Made by a program: the position numbers and the translations under genes
Assembly: GCA_016874655.1 (NCBI GenBank)
Contig: VGTO01000007.1
Span: 1 to 36,597, forward strand
Origin: Bacillota bacterium
Lineage (GTDB): Bacteria; Bacillota; Dethiobacteria; DTU022
Direction of reading: 5' to 3'
DNA length: 36,597 bases
Notes under the pieces: generated by a model
Seen by the model: only the letters and a program-made list of their open reading frames with translations
Told to the model about the DNA's origin: nothing
Database searches by the model: none
Shown: positions 14,679-23,263 of the stretch, in pieces
Layout: every line of letters begins with the position of its first letter
Numbering within the stretch: the stretch's first letter is position 1

Positions 14679-16529
14679 ATGGCAAAAGTAGTAGGGATTG
14701 ACTTAGGAACAACTAACTCGGTAATCGCCGCCCTGATCGGCAGTGAACCGGAAATTATCGCCAATGCAGAAGGCAGCAGGCTTACCCCTTCTGTTGTAGC
14801 CTTTACCAAGGATGGTCAACGGCTGGTCGGCCAGGTGGCCAAGCGTCAGTCGATCACCAACCCTGAGCGAACGATCAGCTCAATTAAACGCGAGATGGGT
14901 ACTAACCACAAGGTTAAAATTGACGACAAGGAATATACACCGCAGGAGATTTCGGCGATGGTTCTGCAAAAACTGAAAACAGATGCCGAAAGCTTTTTAG
15001 GAGAGAAGATCACGCAGGCGGTAATTACCGTTCCTGCTTATTTTACCGACAGTCAGCGCCAGGCGACCAAGGATGCCGGCACCATAGCCGGGTTGGAAGT
15101 TTTGCGGATCATCAACGAGCCGACTGCTGCAGCCCTGGCCTACGGGCTTGATAAAAAAGGTGACCACAAGATCTTAGTTTTTGACCTGGGCGGTGGCACC
15201 TTTGACGTTTCCGTCCTGGAGTTGGGCGATGATGTTGTGGAAGTTAAAGCCACCAGCGGTAACAACCGCCTTGGCGGCGACGACTTTGACCAGCGGGTAG
15301 TCGATTTTGTGGCCGAAGAGTTTAAGAAAGACCAGGGTATTGACCTGCGTACAGATCGGATGGCCCTCCAGCGTCTGATCGAGGCGGCGGAGAAAGCCAA
15401 GGTTGAGCTTTCAACCGTGACTACCACGGATATTAACCTGCCCTTTATCACTGCCACCCAGGATGGGCCAAAGCACTTAAACGTTCCCCTGACCCGGGCC
15501 AAGTTTGACGAGCTGACTGCCGACCTGGTGGAGAAGACCATGGGGCCAACCAAACAGGCTTTAAGCGATGCCGGCCTCAGCGCCAAAGAGATTGACCGAA
15601 TTGTCTTGGTTGGTGGTTCTACCCGCATTCCCGCTGTTCAGGATGCAATCCGTAAGCTGCTCGGCAAGGAGCCGCATAAGGGGGTAAACCCGGACGAGGT
15701 AGTGGCCATGGGTGCCGCTTATCAGGCGGCTGTCCTTGGCGGAGAGGCAAAAGACGTGCTGCTTTTAGACGTCACCCCACTTACGCTGGGTATTGAAACT
15801 TTGGGGGGAGTGGCTACCAAGATTATTGAACGCAACACCACCATCCCCACCGAGAAGAAGCAGATCTTCTCCACTGCAGCAGATAACCAAAATAGCGTGG
15901 AGATTCATGTTTTACAGGGTGAGCGGGCTATGGCGACAGATAACAAAACCCTGGGCCGTTTCATGCTTGACGGCATTCCCCCGGCTCCCAGGGGTGTGCC
16001 TCAGATTGAAGTCAGCTTTGATATTGATGCTAACGGTATTGTTAATGTTTCAGCCAAAGATCTTGGTACCAACCGCGAGCAGAAGATTACGATCACGGCC
16101 ACCAGCGGTTTGGAAAAAGACCAGATTGATGCGATGGTCAATGACGCCGAAAAATTTGCCGATGAAGACCGTAAGCGTCGCGAACTGGCAGAGACCCGAA
16201 ACCAGGCCGACACCCTGGCCTACAGCGCTGAAAAAGCGCTGAAGGATTTAGGCGATAAGGTAGATAGCGCTAAGGCCGAAGAGGTTAAAACTGCCGTGGA
16301 AGAGCTGCGCAAAGTGGCTTCCGGCGAAGATATCGAGCAAATCAAAGCCGCCATCGAAAAGATGAACACCTACATGCATGATCTATCTTCAAAACTCTAC
16401 GAGCAGGCCAAAGCCGAGCAGACGGGAAGTAGCGAAGGAGCGGATAATGCAGCAGCTGAGGCCGACGCTGAGAACGTGGTCGACGCCGATTTTGATGTGC
16501 AGGATGAAGAGGAAAATAAAGAAAGCTAA
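14679..16529 (+). CDS. dnaK: Chaperone DnaK (Hsp70)
   Basis: A 616-residue ATP-driven chaperone. The nucleotide-binding domain starts with GIDLGTTNS and carries [38 protein letters not shown] and [10 protein letters not shown]. The linker [16 protein letters not shown] leads to the substrate-binding domain and a lid ending in an acidic tail (about 585-616). The absence of the proteobacterial insertion in the ATPase domain fits a Gram-positive type. GAGGAGG precedes the ATG closely. It works with GrpE and DnaJ encoded beside it and is repressed through CIRCE. Confidence 0.98.
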   Translation: MAKVVGIDLGTTNSVIAALIGSEPEIIANAEGSRLTPSVVAFTKDGQRLVGQVAKRQSITNPERTISSIKREMGTNHKVKIDDKEYTPQEISAMVLQKLKTDAESFLGEKITQAVITVPAYFTDSQRQATKDAGTIAGLEVLRIINEPTAAALAYGLDKKGDHKILVFDLGGGTFDVSVLELGDDVVEVKATSGNNRLGGDDFDQRVVDFVAEEFKKDQGIDLRTDRMALQRLIEAAEKAKVELSTVTTTDINLPFITATQDGPKHLNVPLTRAKFDELTADLVEKTMGPTKQALSDAGLSAKEIDRIVLVGGSTRIPAVQDAIRKLLGKEPHKGVNPDEVVAMGAAYQAAVLGGEAKDVLLLDVTPLTLGIETLGGVATKIIERNTTIPTEKKQIFSTAADNQNSVEIHVLQGERAMATDNKTLGRFMLDGIPPAPRGVPQIEVSFDIDANGIVNVSAKDLGTNREQKITITATSGLEKDQIDAMVNDAEKFADEDRKRRELAETRNQADTLAYSAEKALKDLGDKVDSAKAEEVKTAVEELRKVASGEDIEQIKAAIEKMNTYMHDLSSKLYEQAKAEQTGSSEGADNAAAEADAENVVDADFDVQDEEENKES

Positions 16530-16545
16530 AGGATGAGCCTTTTAG

Positions 16546-17691
16546 ATGAGTAAACGCGATTATTACGAAGTTTTGGGTGTGGATCGCAGCGCCGGTGCGG
16601 ACGAGATCAAGAAAGCCTACCGGCAGCTGGCAAAGAAGTATCACCCAGACTTCAATAACGGTGACGCGCAAGCCGAGAAAAACTTTAAGGAAGTAAAAGA
16701 AGCCTACGATGTGCTAAGCGATGAGCAGAAACGGGCCCACTACGATCGTTTCGGCCACCAGGCCAATTTTGGCGGGGGTGGTGGTTTCGAGGGATTTGGC
16801 AACTTTAACGGTGGTGGATTCGGTTTTGGCGGTATTGATGATATTTTTGAACAGTTCTTCGGCGGCATGGGCGGCGGCCGTCGCCGTCACCAGGGTCCTG
16901 AACAGGGCAGTCACCTGCGCTATGATTTAGAGATAACGCTAGAGGACGCCTTTAGCGGGTTAGAGAAGACCATTACTATTCCGCGCACTGAAACCTGTGA
17001 GGATTGCCAGGGCAGCAGGGCTAAGCCGGGCACTAAACCGGAAACCTGCTCTTCCTGCGGCGGCAGCGGGCAGCAGCAGGTTACCCGCAATACTCCGTTC
17101 GGGCGCTTTGTCAGCAGCCAGGTTTGTGTCGCCTGCCGCGGTGAAGGAAAAACGGTAAAAGAACCCTGCCCGGCCTGCAGTGGCCAGGGAAGGGTAGTAA
17201 AAGATAAAAAGTTTGAGATTAAGATTCCACCCGGGGTTGAAGAGGGCACCAAGCTGCGGGTCAGCGGGGGAGGCGAAGCCGGCCTGCGTGGCGGACCAGC
17301 GGGCGATCTTTATGTGGTTTTAGGTATCCGTTCTCACAAGCAGTTCCAGCGCAAGGGCAGCGACCTCTACCTTGATGTCTCGATTGGCATTGGCCAGGCT
17401 GCTTTGGGGGTGGAGATGGAAGTGCCCACTTTAGATGGCAATGCCCCTCTGCGCGTGCCGGAAGGCACCCAGCACGGCACCGTTTTCCGCATCAAAGGTC
17501 GTGGTATGCCTCACCTGCACAGCAGCGGTAAGGGTGATCTTAAAGTAAGGGTTGGCATCAAGGTGCCGAAGCGGCTGAACCAGAAGCAGAAGGAGCTCCT
17601 GCACGAATACTCCAAGTTAAGCGGTGAAGAAGCAGGAGTTGAAAGCAAAAACTTTTTCGATCACCTGAAAGATGCCTTTAGCGGTGGCTAA
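16546..17691 (+). CDS. dnaJ: Chaperone DnaJ (Hsp40)
   Basis: A 381-residue type I J-protein that delivers clients to DnaK and stimulates its ATPase. In order it has the J-domain (residues 1-70, HPD in KKYHPDFN), a Gly/Phe-rich stretch (about 75-115), four zinc-binding CxxCxGxG-type repeats ([32 protein letters not shown], about 146-215) and the C-terminal substrate-binding domain. The first zinc repeat has Arg in place of the usual Gly. The gene starts 16 bases after dnaK. prmA, usual next in Bacillus and many Clostridia, is absent; rsmE follows directly. Confidence 0.98.
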   Translation: MSKRDYYEVLGVDRSAGADEIKKAYRQLAKKYHPDFNNGDAQAEKNFKEVKEAYDVLSDEQKRAHYDRFGHQANFGGGGGFEGFGNFNGGGFGFGGIDDIFEQFFGGMGGGRRRHQGPEQGSHLRYDLEITLEDAFSGLEKTITIPRTETCEDCQGSRAKPGTKPETCSSCGGSGQQQVTRNTPFGRFVSSQVCVACRGEGKTVKEPCPACSGQGRVVKDKKFEIKIPPGVEEGTKLRVSGGGEAGLRGGPAGDLYVVLGIRSHKQFQRKGSDLYLDVSIGIGQAALGVEMEVPTLDGNAPLRVPEGTQHGTVFRIKGRGMPHLHSSGKGDLKVRVGIKVPKRLNQKQKELLHEYSKLSGEEAGVESKNFFDHLKDAFSGG

Positions 17692-17717
17692 AGTGCAGTA
17701 AGCAGAGGGAGATCACG

Positions 17718-18473
17718 ATGCACCTCTTTTTTCGGGAAGACTGCCCGCTTAAGATCGGCGCAACTGTTGCTCTGGCCGCCGATGATTTAAAGCATGCCAG
17801 CCGGGTTTTACGTCTTAAGCCCCGTGAAGAGGTGCTGGTTGCCGATGGCCGCGGCCTGGCTTTACGCGGTAAGGTCATTAAGTTAGAACCAAATGAGATT
17901 CTGATAGAACTTGAAACGGCATTGCCCTCCACCGAATCACCCCTTAACCTGGTGCTTTGCCCCTCCCTCCTAAAAGGAGATAAACTGGATTTGGTGATCC
18001 GCCAGGCCACCGAGTTGGGGGTGACCAGAATCACCCCTTTGATTACCGCCCGTTCGATTCCCCAGCCGGGCAAAGGATCGGATGATCAGCGCCATAAACG
18101 CTGGCGCGCCATAGTCCGCGCTTCGGCTGCCCAATGTCAACGGGCTTTTCTGCCGGCAGTTGACCCGGTTCACACTTTGTCTGAGTTACTTCACGAAGTT
18201 GGTCAATGCACGATTATTGTCCCCTGGGAAGAAGATCAGTCCACCCCGCTGGCCACATTAAAACCACGAGAGCCTAATCCTGAAGGCAAAGCTCTTTTTT
18301 TGCTGATTGGCCCCGAAGGAGGATTTACTCCACAGGAAATTGAAGAGCTTAAGCAAAACGGGGCTGTGCCTGTTAACCTCGGTCCGCGGATCCTGCGCAG
18401 CGATACAGCGGCAGCAGCAGCCATCACCTTGGTCCAGGCAGCCTGGGGTGATTTGGCCCGGAAAGAAGGGTAA
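17718..18473 (+). CDS. rsmE: 16S rRNA m3U1498 methyltransferase RsmE
   Basis: A 251-residue SPOUT-class enzyme that methylates N3 of U1498 in 16S rRNA. It has an N-terminal PUA-like domain (HLFFREDCPL, HASRVLRLKPREEVLVADGRG) and a C-terminal trefoil knot with LLIGPEGGFTPQEIEEL and LGPRILRSDTAAAAA, the SAM-binding loops. GGGAGATC lies about five bases upstream of the ATG. It is 26 bases behind dnaJ, the standard neighbour apart from the missing prmA, and two bases from mtaB. Confidence 0.96.
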   Translation: MHLFFREDCPLKIGATVALAADDLKHASRVLRLKPREEVLVADGRGLALRGKVIKLEPNEILIELETALPSTESPLNLVLCPSLLKGDKLDLVIRQATELGVTRITPLITARSIPQPGKGSDDQRHKRWRAIVRASAAQCQRAFLPAVDPVHTLSELLHEVGQCTIIVPWEEDQSTPLATLKPREPNPEGKALFLLIGPEGGFTPQEIEELKQNGAVPVNLGPRILRSDTAAAAAITLVQAAWGDLARKEG

Positions 18474-18475
18474 CC

Positions 18476-19789
18476 TTGAAGAAGAAAGCAGCATTCTTTA
18501 CCCTCGGTTGCAAAGTTAACTACTGCGAAACCGAGTCGCTGCAAGCTCTTTTCGAGCAGGCCGGCTACCGGATCACCGGGTTTGAAGCGCAGGCCGATGT
18601 TTATATCATTAACACCTGTACCGTTACCGGTGAAAGCGATCATAAATCGCGCAAGGCCATCCGCCGGGCCCGGCGCCGGTCTCCGGAAGCATTAATTATC
18701 GCTACCGGCTGCTATGCCCAGGGAGCCCCGGACCAGATCAGGCAGATGAATCAGGTCGACCTCTTAATCGGCAACCGGGAACGGGAAAACCTGCCCCGGA
18801 TTATAGAAACTCTGAACAAAGGATCAGTGCTGGACCTGGTAGGCAGACACCAGCCCGGTGAATCTTTTGAGCTGCTGCCCCCCGCCCCCCGCCGGGGCAG
18901 GACCAGGGGTTTTATCAAGATCCAGGAAGGGTGTAACCAGGGCTGCACTTACTGCATTGTGCCGCAGGTTAGAGGGCCCTTGCGCAGCATGCACCCTGCA
19001 GCGGTCAACGAGCGGGTTGAGGTTTTAACTGCCGCCGGGTGCCGGGAGATTGTGCTGACCGGGGTGCACCTAGGTCTATACGGGGCAGATCTGAACGATT
19101 TGAGTCTGGCAGGGCTGCTTGGCGAACTGGAACAACTGCCTGGCTTGCTGCGCTTGCGCCTTAGCTCGATTGAACCATCTGATGTCACCAGCGAGTTAAT
19201 TGAAAAGGTTGCCACCTCTGAGGTTATCTGCCCACACCTGCACATTCCCCTGCAAAGCGGCGACGGTGAGATTTTACGGCTGATGAACCGGCCTTATGAG
19301 CCCGTTGAATTTTTATACCTGGCTAAGTTGCTGAAACAGGAGATCCCGGGCTTGTCGCTCAGCAGCGATGTGATCGTTGGTTTTCCGGGCGAAACGGAAC
19401 GCCATCACCGGCGCAGCATGAAGCTGATCGAAGAGATCGGTTTCAGCCGTCTGCATGTTTTTAAATATTCAGCCCGCCCGGGAACTCCTGCTGCTGAGCT
19501 GCCCGGCCAGTTACCGAGCGAGATTAAGAATCAGCGCAGTAAAGAGTTGATCAAACTGGGTGAAGAGATGGCAGCTGCATACCGCCGGCGGTTTATCGGC
19601 AGCGTGCAGCCTGTCCTGGTGGAAAAAGTGGTCCCCGGAGCATACGCAGAAGGATTTAGCCCCCACTATTTACGGGTGCGGATTTACTCCGGCAATAAGA
19701 GCGGGCATTGGCGGGGTAAATTAATCAACGCCCGTCTGGAGAGCATAGATGGGCAGCACATTAACGCGGTCGCGGTGTACAAAAGATAA
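18476..19789 (+). CDS. mtaB: tRNA t6A37 C2-methylthiotransferase MtaB
   Basis: This radical-SAM enzyme converts t6A at tRNA position 37 to ms2t6A. The 437-residue protein has an N-terminal UPF0004 domain whose three cysteines appear in TLGCKVN, NTCTVT and TGCYAQ, a radical-SAM core with CNQGCTYC, and a C-terminal TRAM-like domain. The TLGCKVNxxETE start is the MtaB/YqeV type rather than MiaB. The TTG start at 18476 is two bases after the rsmE stop, with GAAAGAAGGG inside that gene as ribosome site. Its stop directly abuts the stop of the convergent HAD gene. Confidence 0.95.
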   Translation: MKKKAAFFTLGCKVNYCETESLQALFEQAGYRITGFEAQADVYIINTCTVTGESDHKSRKAIRRARRRSPEALIIATGCYAQGAPDQIRQMNQVDLLIGNRERENLPRIIETLNKGSVLDLVGRHQPGESFELLPPAPRRGRTRGFIKIQEGCNQGCTYCIVPQVRGPLRSMHPAAVNERVEVLTAAGCREIVLTGVHLGLYGADLNDLSLAGLLGELEQLPGLLRLRLSSIEPSDVTSELIEKVATSEVICPHLHIPLQSGDGEILRLMNRPYEPVEFLYLAKLLKQEIPGLSLSSDVIVGFPGETERHHRRSMKLIEEIGFSRLHVFKYSARPGTPAAELPGQLPSEIKNQRSKELIKLGEEMAAAYRRRFIGSVQPVLVEKVVPGAYAEGFSPHYLRVRIYSGNKSGHWRGKLINARLESIDGQHINAVAVYKR

Positions 19790-20518
19790 TCAGTCCAGCG
19801 TTCTGATGAAGGCTAAATAATCTTCCAGGCTACCCCGGTAGTCATAAACGTACTTGATACCCGAGCGGAGCAATATACAGTCATCAACTAGAAAGGTATC
19901 CATTCCCACCTCGGCAGCCACCAGGTCTTCCAAAGTGTCGTTGCCGGCCATCAGGCAGCTCTCGGGCGGGCAGCCAATTTTGCCGGCTACTTCGAGATAG
20001 TACTGCGGATTAGGTTTACAGAAATGCATTGTCTCCATGGTCGTGATTAAATCAAAATCTTCTGCTTTCAGACCGGCCCAGGCCAGGCGTTGCAACGTTG
20101 CGGTAGAGGGAAATATCGGGTTGGTGGCCAGCACCAGTGGAATTTTCTTGGCCTTAGCTGTTTCTACAACTGCCTTTGCTGCCTTTTGTTCACTGCCCCA
20201 ACAGCTTAAAGCCGGAAAGTCATTTTTATAGAAATGATCGATTATGGGCTTAATATTTTCGAGTGGTTGCCCGATCAGGGGGCAGAAAACTTCGTAAAAA
20301 GCTTTTTCGTTATTGACAGCAGGATCACTATTTTCAACCATCAGCGCTGTTGCGGTGAAAAGGTGACGGATAAAATTTTCCTTTTCCACCAGGCCGGTAA
20401 AGCGACTCGACAGGGCATCCACGTAAGCGAGAATAAAACTATCCAGATCAATATTGAGCAGCGTGCCATCTAGATCAACCAGCAGGGCTTCGTATTGTTT
20501 TTTATTTTTATCGATCAT
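19790..20518 (-). CDS. HAD-superfamily hydrolase
   Basis: A 242-residue haloacid-dehalogenase-type phosphatase. Motif I is VDLDGTLL near residue 15 (nucleophile Asp and acid Asp), motif II is the LVLATNP segment, and motif IV is AGNDTLEDLVAAEVGM. An insert between motif I and II (about 30-110) is a helical cap of subfamily I. Substrates of such enzymes range from phosphoglycolate to nucleotides and cannot be predicted here. It overlaps the YlbF-family gene by four bases (ATGA), so the two are translationally coupled. Confidence 0.85.
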   Translation of the reverse strand: MIDKNKKQYEALLVDLDGTLLNIDLDSFILAYVDALSSRFTGLVEKENFIRHLFTATALMVENSDPAVNNEKAFYEVFCPLIGQPLENIKPIIDHFYKNDFPALSCWGSEQKAAKAVVETAKAKKIPLVLATNPIFPSTATLQRLAWAGLKAEDFDLITTMETMHFCKPNPQYYLEVAGKIGCPPESCLMAGNDTLEDLVAAEVGMDTFLVDDCILLRSGIKYVYDYRGSLEDYLAFIRTLD

Positions 20519-20898
20519 GCTTTCTCTTCGCCTGTTTCCTCCTGCGGCAGGGCCAGCAGCTCTGGATCAAAAAGTTCGTCGGTAGCCTCGCCAATGGTTT
20601 TTTGTATATCCTGTAGTAAAACAGCTACCCGGTATTCAGCCTGCATATAATTCTTAACCAGGGTGTTTAAGCTAATTACTTCAAACAGCTTCTGAATTTT
20701 CTCTTTTTGTTCGTCGGCCACCTCAAGCCCCGAGAGCTGTTGTTTTTGCAACTCGAATTGCTGTTTACGAAAATCGGTCAGCATGTTCAAAGCTGAGCGG
20801 TCACCCTTCAGGTTGATCTGGGCTTCCTTTAACTCCTTAAATTCGTTTGATTCACGCAGAGCCTTGGCTAAAGTATGCGCTGCATCATAGGGGTTCAT
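20515..20898 (-). CDS. YlbF/YmcA-family protein
   Basis: A 127-residue, mostly helical and charged protein of the YlbF/YmcA (DUF964, com_ylbF) family. It begins MNPYDAAHTLAKALRESNEFKELKEA and has LNMLTDFRKQQFELQKQQ in the middle, matching the family's coiled-coil core. In Bacillus, YlbF, YmcA and YaaT form a complex that directs RNase Y and affects sporulation and competence; this paralogue may not share that role. AAGGAG lies nine to ten bases before the ATG, 16 bases after mnmH. Operon context with selenouridine synthase is unusual. Confidence 0.85.
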   Translation of the reverse strand: MNPYDAAHTLAKALRESNEFKELKEAQINLKGDRSALNMLTDFRKQQFELQKQQLSGLEVADEQKEKIQKLFEVISLNTLVKNYMQAEYRVAVLLQDIQKTIGEATDELFDPELLALPQEETGEEKA

Positions 20899-20914
20899 TT
20901 TCTAAACGCTCCTT

Positions 20915-22033
20915 TCAGAATACTGTTTTAATATGCTTAATAATAACATTTACGGCCTGTTCAAGATCTTCAGCATCGATTACAAGATCGAAGTTTGCTG
21001 TTTCCGGTCTTGAATCACTATACAGACGGTCATAATAGTCGCGGCAGAGGATCTCTGCAGTAGTTTTTAAATCGCCGGTTTTCAGCAGATTCAGCAGCTG
21101 ATTGGTTCTTTGTCGTCCTAAACGGTTTTTAAGTGAGCTGATCGCCTGCTCCAACTCTTCCCGCTCTTGTACGGCTAAGTTTTGCGGGTTATAAGTGGAT
21201 AAGATACGAGCCACTCTTTTTTCCAATGAGGCAGTCAAGAGTAGCTTGTAACCTTCATTCATCGCCTCTGACAGGAAATGCGGTAGATAGACGTTGCCGA
21301 TCCGCCGGCCTTCACCTTCGATAAAAGCCAGCGGTTCAGCTCTAAGCGAGTCGAGCTTCTGCAACAGCAGGGCATCGAAATCTTTTTGACTGCGCTGGGT
21401 GCCAAGACCTACAGAGCCAAAAACTGAACCGCGATGGCGAGCCAAACCTTCCAGATCGATTACCGGGTAACCGCGTTTTTCCAGCATCATTAGTAGATCA
21501 GTTTTGCCAACACCGGTTAGTCCGTGCAGAATAACCAGTTTGTTATCAAATCGGTAACTTTTTAAGCCTTCGCTGACTAACTTGCGGTAGCCCCGGTAAC
21601 CGTTTTTCAGGCGTAAAACTTTAATCCCGGACATCGAAAGCACCTGGTACAGGCTTAAACTACGCATCCCACCTCTTTTACAGTAAAGCAGTGGTATCAA
21701 GCTTTGTGAAGTTTCTGTTACCTGCTTTACGAGTTGCGGCAGCTTGGGTGAAACAAATTCTAGAGCCAGGCTGCGAGCTTCGCTTTCACCGTATAAGTGA
21801 TAGATTGTTCCTAACTGGTGATGCTCGCTGTTGCTGAAAAGCGGAATATTGACAGAGTCTGGAATCGATGATTCGGCATGTTCACCGGGAGAGCGGACAT
21901 CGATAAAAAGCAGATCCTTGCGTTTAAGCGCTTCCCGGATGTCAATTTCCAAAGTCCCATAAAACCTCACTCTCGCCTCTAGATCGCTAATTTTATTATA
22001 GCGGATAGCCGGTGAGCTGTAAAAACTTTTCAC
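20915..22033 (-). CDS. mnmH: tRNA 2-selenouridine synthase MnmH (SelU)
   Basis: A 372-residue protein that replaces sulfur by selenium in 2-thiouridine at tRNA wobble position 34, using selenophosphate. The N-terminal rhodanese domain has FIDVRSPGEHAESSIPxxxNIPLF and catalytic Cys118 in YCKRGGMRS, the MnmH-type loop. The C-terminal half is a P-loop domain (GLTGVGKT, 171-178) with DLEGLARHRGSVFG and EGEGRRIG. The GTG at 22033 has a weak ribosome site; a GTG at about residue 22 would give a start nearer that of other MnmH proteins. It implies that the organism makes selenophosphate. Confidence 0.96.
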   Translation of the reverse strand: MKSFYSSPAIRYNKISDLEARVRFYGTLEIDIREALKRKDLLFIDVRSPGEHAESSIPDSVNIPLFSNSEHHQLGTIYHLYGESEARSLALEFVSPKLPQLVKQVTETSQSLIPLLYCKRGGMRSLSLYQVLSMSGIKVLRLKNGYRGYRKLVSEGLKSYRFDNKLVILHGLTGVGKTDLLMMLEKRGYPVIDLEGLARHRGSVFGSVGLGTQRSQKDFDALLLQKLDSLRAEPLAFIEGEGRRIGNVYLPHFLSEAMNEGYKLLLTASLEKRVARILSTYNPQNLAVQEREELEQAISSLKNRLGRQRTNQLLNLLKTGDLKTTAEILCRDYYDRLYSDSRPETANFDLVIDAEDLEQAVNVIIKHIKTVF

Positions 22034-22098
22034 TTGAAAAGGTAATATCCCGTCAGAAAGCGAATTAAATTAAGGGTCGCTAATAATTATCTGTTTGC

Positions 22099-22127
22099 TT
22101 CTCAAGGGTTGGTGGCTATGTTATAAT
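22099..22127 (+). promoter_or_regulatory. Candidate promoter of the hinT-rpsU-yqeY unit
   Basis: TTCTCA (22099-22104), 17-base spacer and a perfect TATAAT (22122-22127), 20 bases before the hinT ATG. The -35 matches four of six consensus positions. Confidence 0.6.
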
Positions 22128-22147
22128 ACCGCTCAGGAGGAATCAAT

Positions 22148-22510
22148 ATGTCTGCAGATTGTATCTTTTGCAGGATCATTAACCGGGAGCTTGATGCTGA
22201 TGTTGTTTACTCTGACGATCAGGTTGTCGCTTTCAAGGATATTAACCCGGCAGCTCCTGTGCACATTCTGATCGTGCCGCGCAAGCATATCCCAAGTCTG
22301 CTCGATATGGAAAAAGAAGATGAGATGCTGATTGGTCACCTGCACATGGTGGCCAATGAATTGGCCCGCGCTTTTAAGATCGATAAAAGGGGTTACCGTA
22401 TTGTGATTAATTGTGGTCCCGATGCAGGCCAGATTGTTTTTCACCTTCACCTCCACCTCCTGGGAGGCAGACCTTTGCTGCAAACCATCGCTAAGGGTAA
22501 GGAAGTATAA
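22148..22510 (+). CDS. HIT-family protein (HinT-like)
   Basis: A 120-residue purine nucleotide phosphoramidase-type protein. It has the family start CIFCRIINxELDADVVYxDDxVVAFKDINPAAPVHILIVP, an N-terminal cysteine pair that often binds zinc, and the histidine triad HLHLH near residue 100 that hydrolyses nucleoside phosphoramidates. AGGAGG stands eight bases before the ATG. It starts the plus-strand chain leading to rpsU. Physiological substrate unclear. Confidence 0.93.
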   Translation: MSADCIFCRIINRELDADVVYSDDQVVAFKDINPAAPVHILIVPRKHIPSLLDMEKEDEMLIGHLHMVANELARAFKIDKRGYRIVINCGPDAGQIVFHLHLHLLGGRPLLQTIAKGKEV

Positions 22511-22564
22511 GCTTGTTTATGCTCCATGCCCTGGCAAAGGGTTTCTGGAGAGGGGGGAAGAAGT

Positions 22565-22738
22565 ATGGCAGAAGTTAAGATTGGTAAAAATGAGACCCTG
22601 GATAAGGCGCTTAAGCGGTTTAAAAAACAATGTGCCCGATCAGGGATTTTATCAGATGCACGCCGTCGCGAGCATTACGAAAAACCGAGTGTGCGCCGCA
22701 AGAAAAAATCTGAAGCTGCGCGTAAAAGACGCCGCTAG
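22565..22738 (+). CDS. rpsU: 30S ribosomal protein S21
   Basis: A 57-residue, very basic small-subunit protein. It starts [21 protein letters not shown] and ends in an Arg/Lys-rich tail ([14 protein letters not shown]), as is usual for S21. I start at the ATG at 22565, close behind a strong GGAGAGGGGGG; an upstream in-frame ATG at 22526 would add 13 residues that S21 does not have. It is followed by yqeY, the Firmicute gene order. Confidence 0.97.
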   Translation: MAEVKIGKNETLDKALKRFKKQCARSGILSDARRREHYEKPSVRRKKKSEAARKRRR

Positions 22739-22761
22739 CTTTTAGCGGGGGTGTTCTTTTG

Positions 22762-23214
22762 ATGTCTGGAGAGATGTTGGCTGAAAGGCTGATGGCCGAC
22801 CAGAAAGAAGCAACCAAAGCGAAAGATCGTTTCAGACTTACAGTGATTCGCATGCTGCGGTCTGAATTGCAAAATGGTGCTATTGCCAAAAGAGAGTCAC
22901 TTGATGCCGATGAAGAGCTGTCTATATTAACACGTGAAGTGAAAAGAAGACAGGAAGCCTTAGGTGATTATGAGCGTTCGGGTCGCCAGGATTTATTAGA
23001 GGATCTGAAAAATGAAATAGTAATTCTACGCCGCTATTTACCGGAGCAGTTCACGGAGGCCGAATTAGGGAAAATCATCAGCGAGGCAATTGCCGAATCA
23101 GGGGCCCAGTCCCTTAATGAAATGGGCAAAGTAATGGGGCTATTGATGCCCCGGGTTAAAGGCCGGGCCGATGGTGGCCTCGTCCGACGATTGGTTGAAC
23201 AACAGCTACAATAA
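22762..23214 (+). CDS. yqeY: YqeY/GatB-C-terminal-like protein
   Basis: A 150-residue helical protein homologous to the tail domain of the GatB amidotransferase subunit, thought to help tRNA-dependent processes; its exact role is not known. It has KDRFRLTVIRMLRSELQN early, a central EEELxILxREVKRRQE-like stretch, and LPEQFTEAEL then GKVMGLLMPRVKGRADGGLVRRLVEQ near the end. I use the ATG at 22762, since the TTG directly before it adds one residue and the GGGGGTG site fits the ATG. Confidence 0.93.
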   Translation: MSGEMLAERLMADQKEATKAKDRFRLTVIRMLRSELQNGAIAKRESLDADEELSILTREVKRRQEALGDYERSGRQDLLEDLKNEIVILRRYLPEQFTEAELGKIISEAIAESGAQSLNEMGKVMGLLMPRVKGRADGGLVRRLVEQQLQ

Positions 23215-23217
23215 ATT

Positions 23218-23246
23218 AAAGCCCGGCCCATAAGGCTGGGCTTTTT
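23218..23246 (+). terminator. Terminator after yqeY
   Basis: AAAGCCCGGCC (23218-23228) and GGCTGGGCTTT (23234-23244) form an 11-pair stem with one G-T wobble and a five-base loop. The T run is only five long (23242-23246), so some read-through into nfeD is likely. Confidence 0.75.
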
Positions 23247-23263
23247 AACAGGGGGACTGTCGA

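Noticed and set aside
15140-15628. Minus-strand open frame inside dnaK
   Set aside because: Shadow of a strongly conserved gene; low-complexity Ser/Thr/Arg product without start signals.
22720-22760. Possible terminator at the end of rpsU (CCGCT / AGCGG)
   Set aside because: Only five pairs, and the segment carries the yqeY ribosome site, so read-through to yqeY is the simpler reading.
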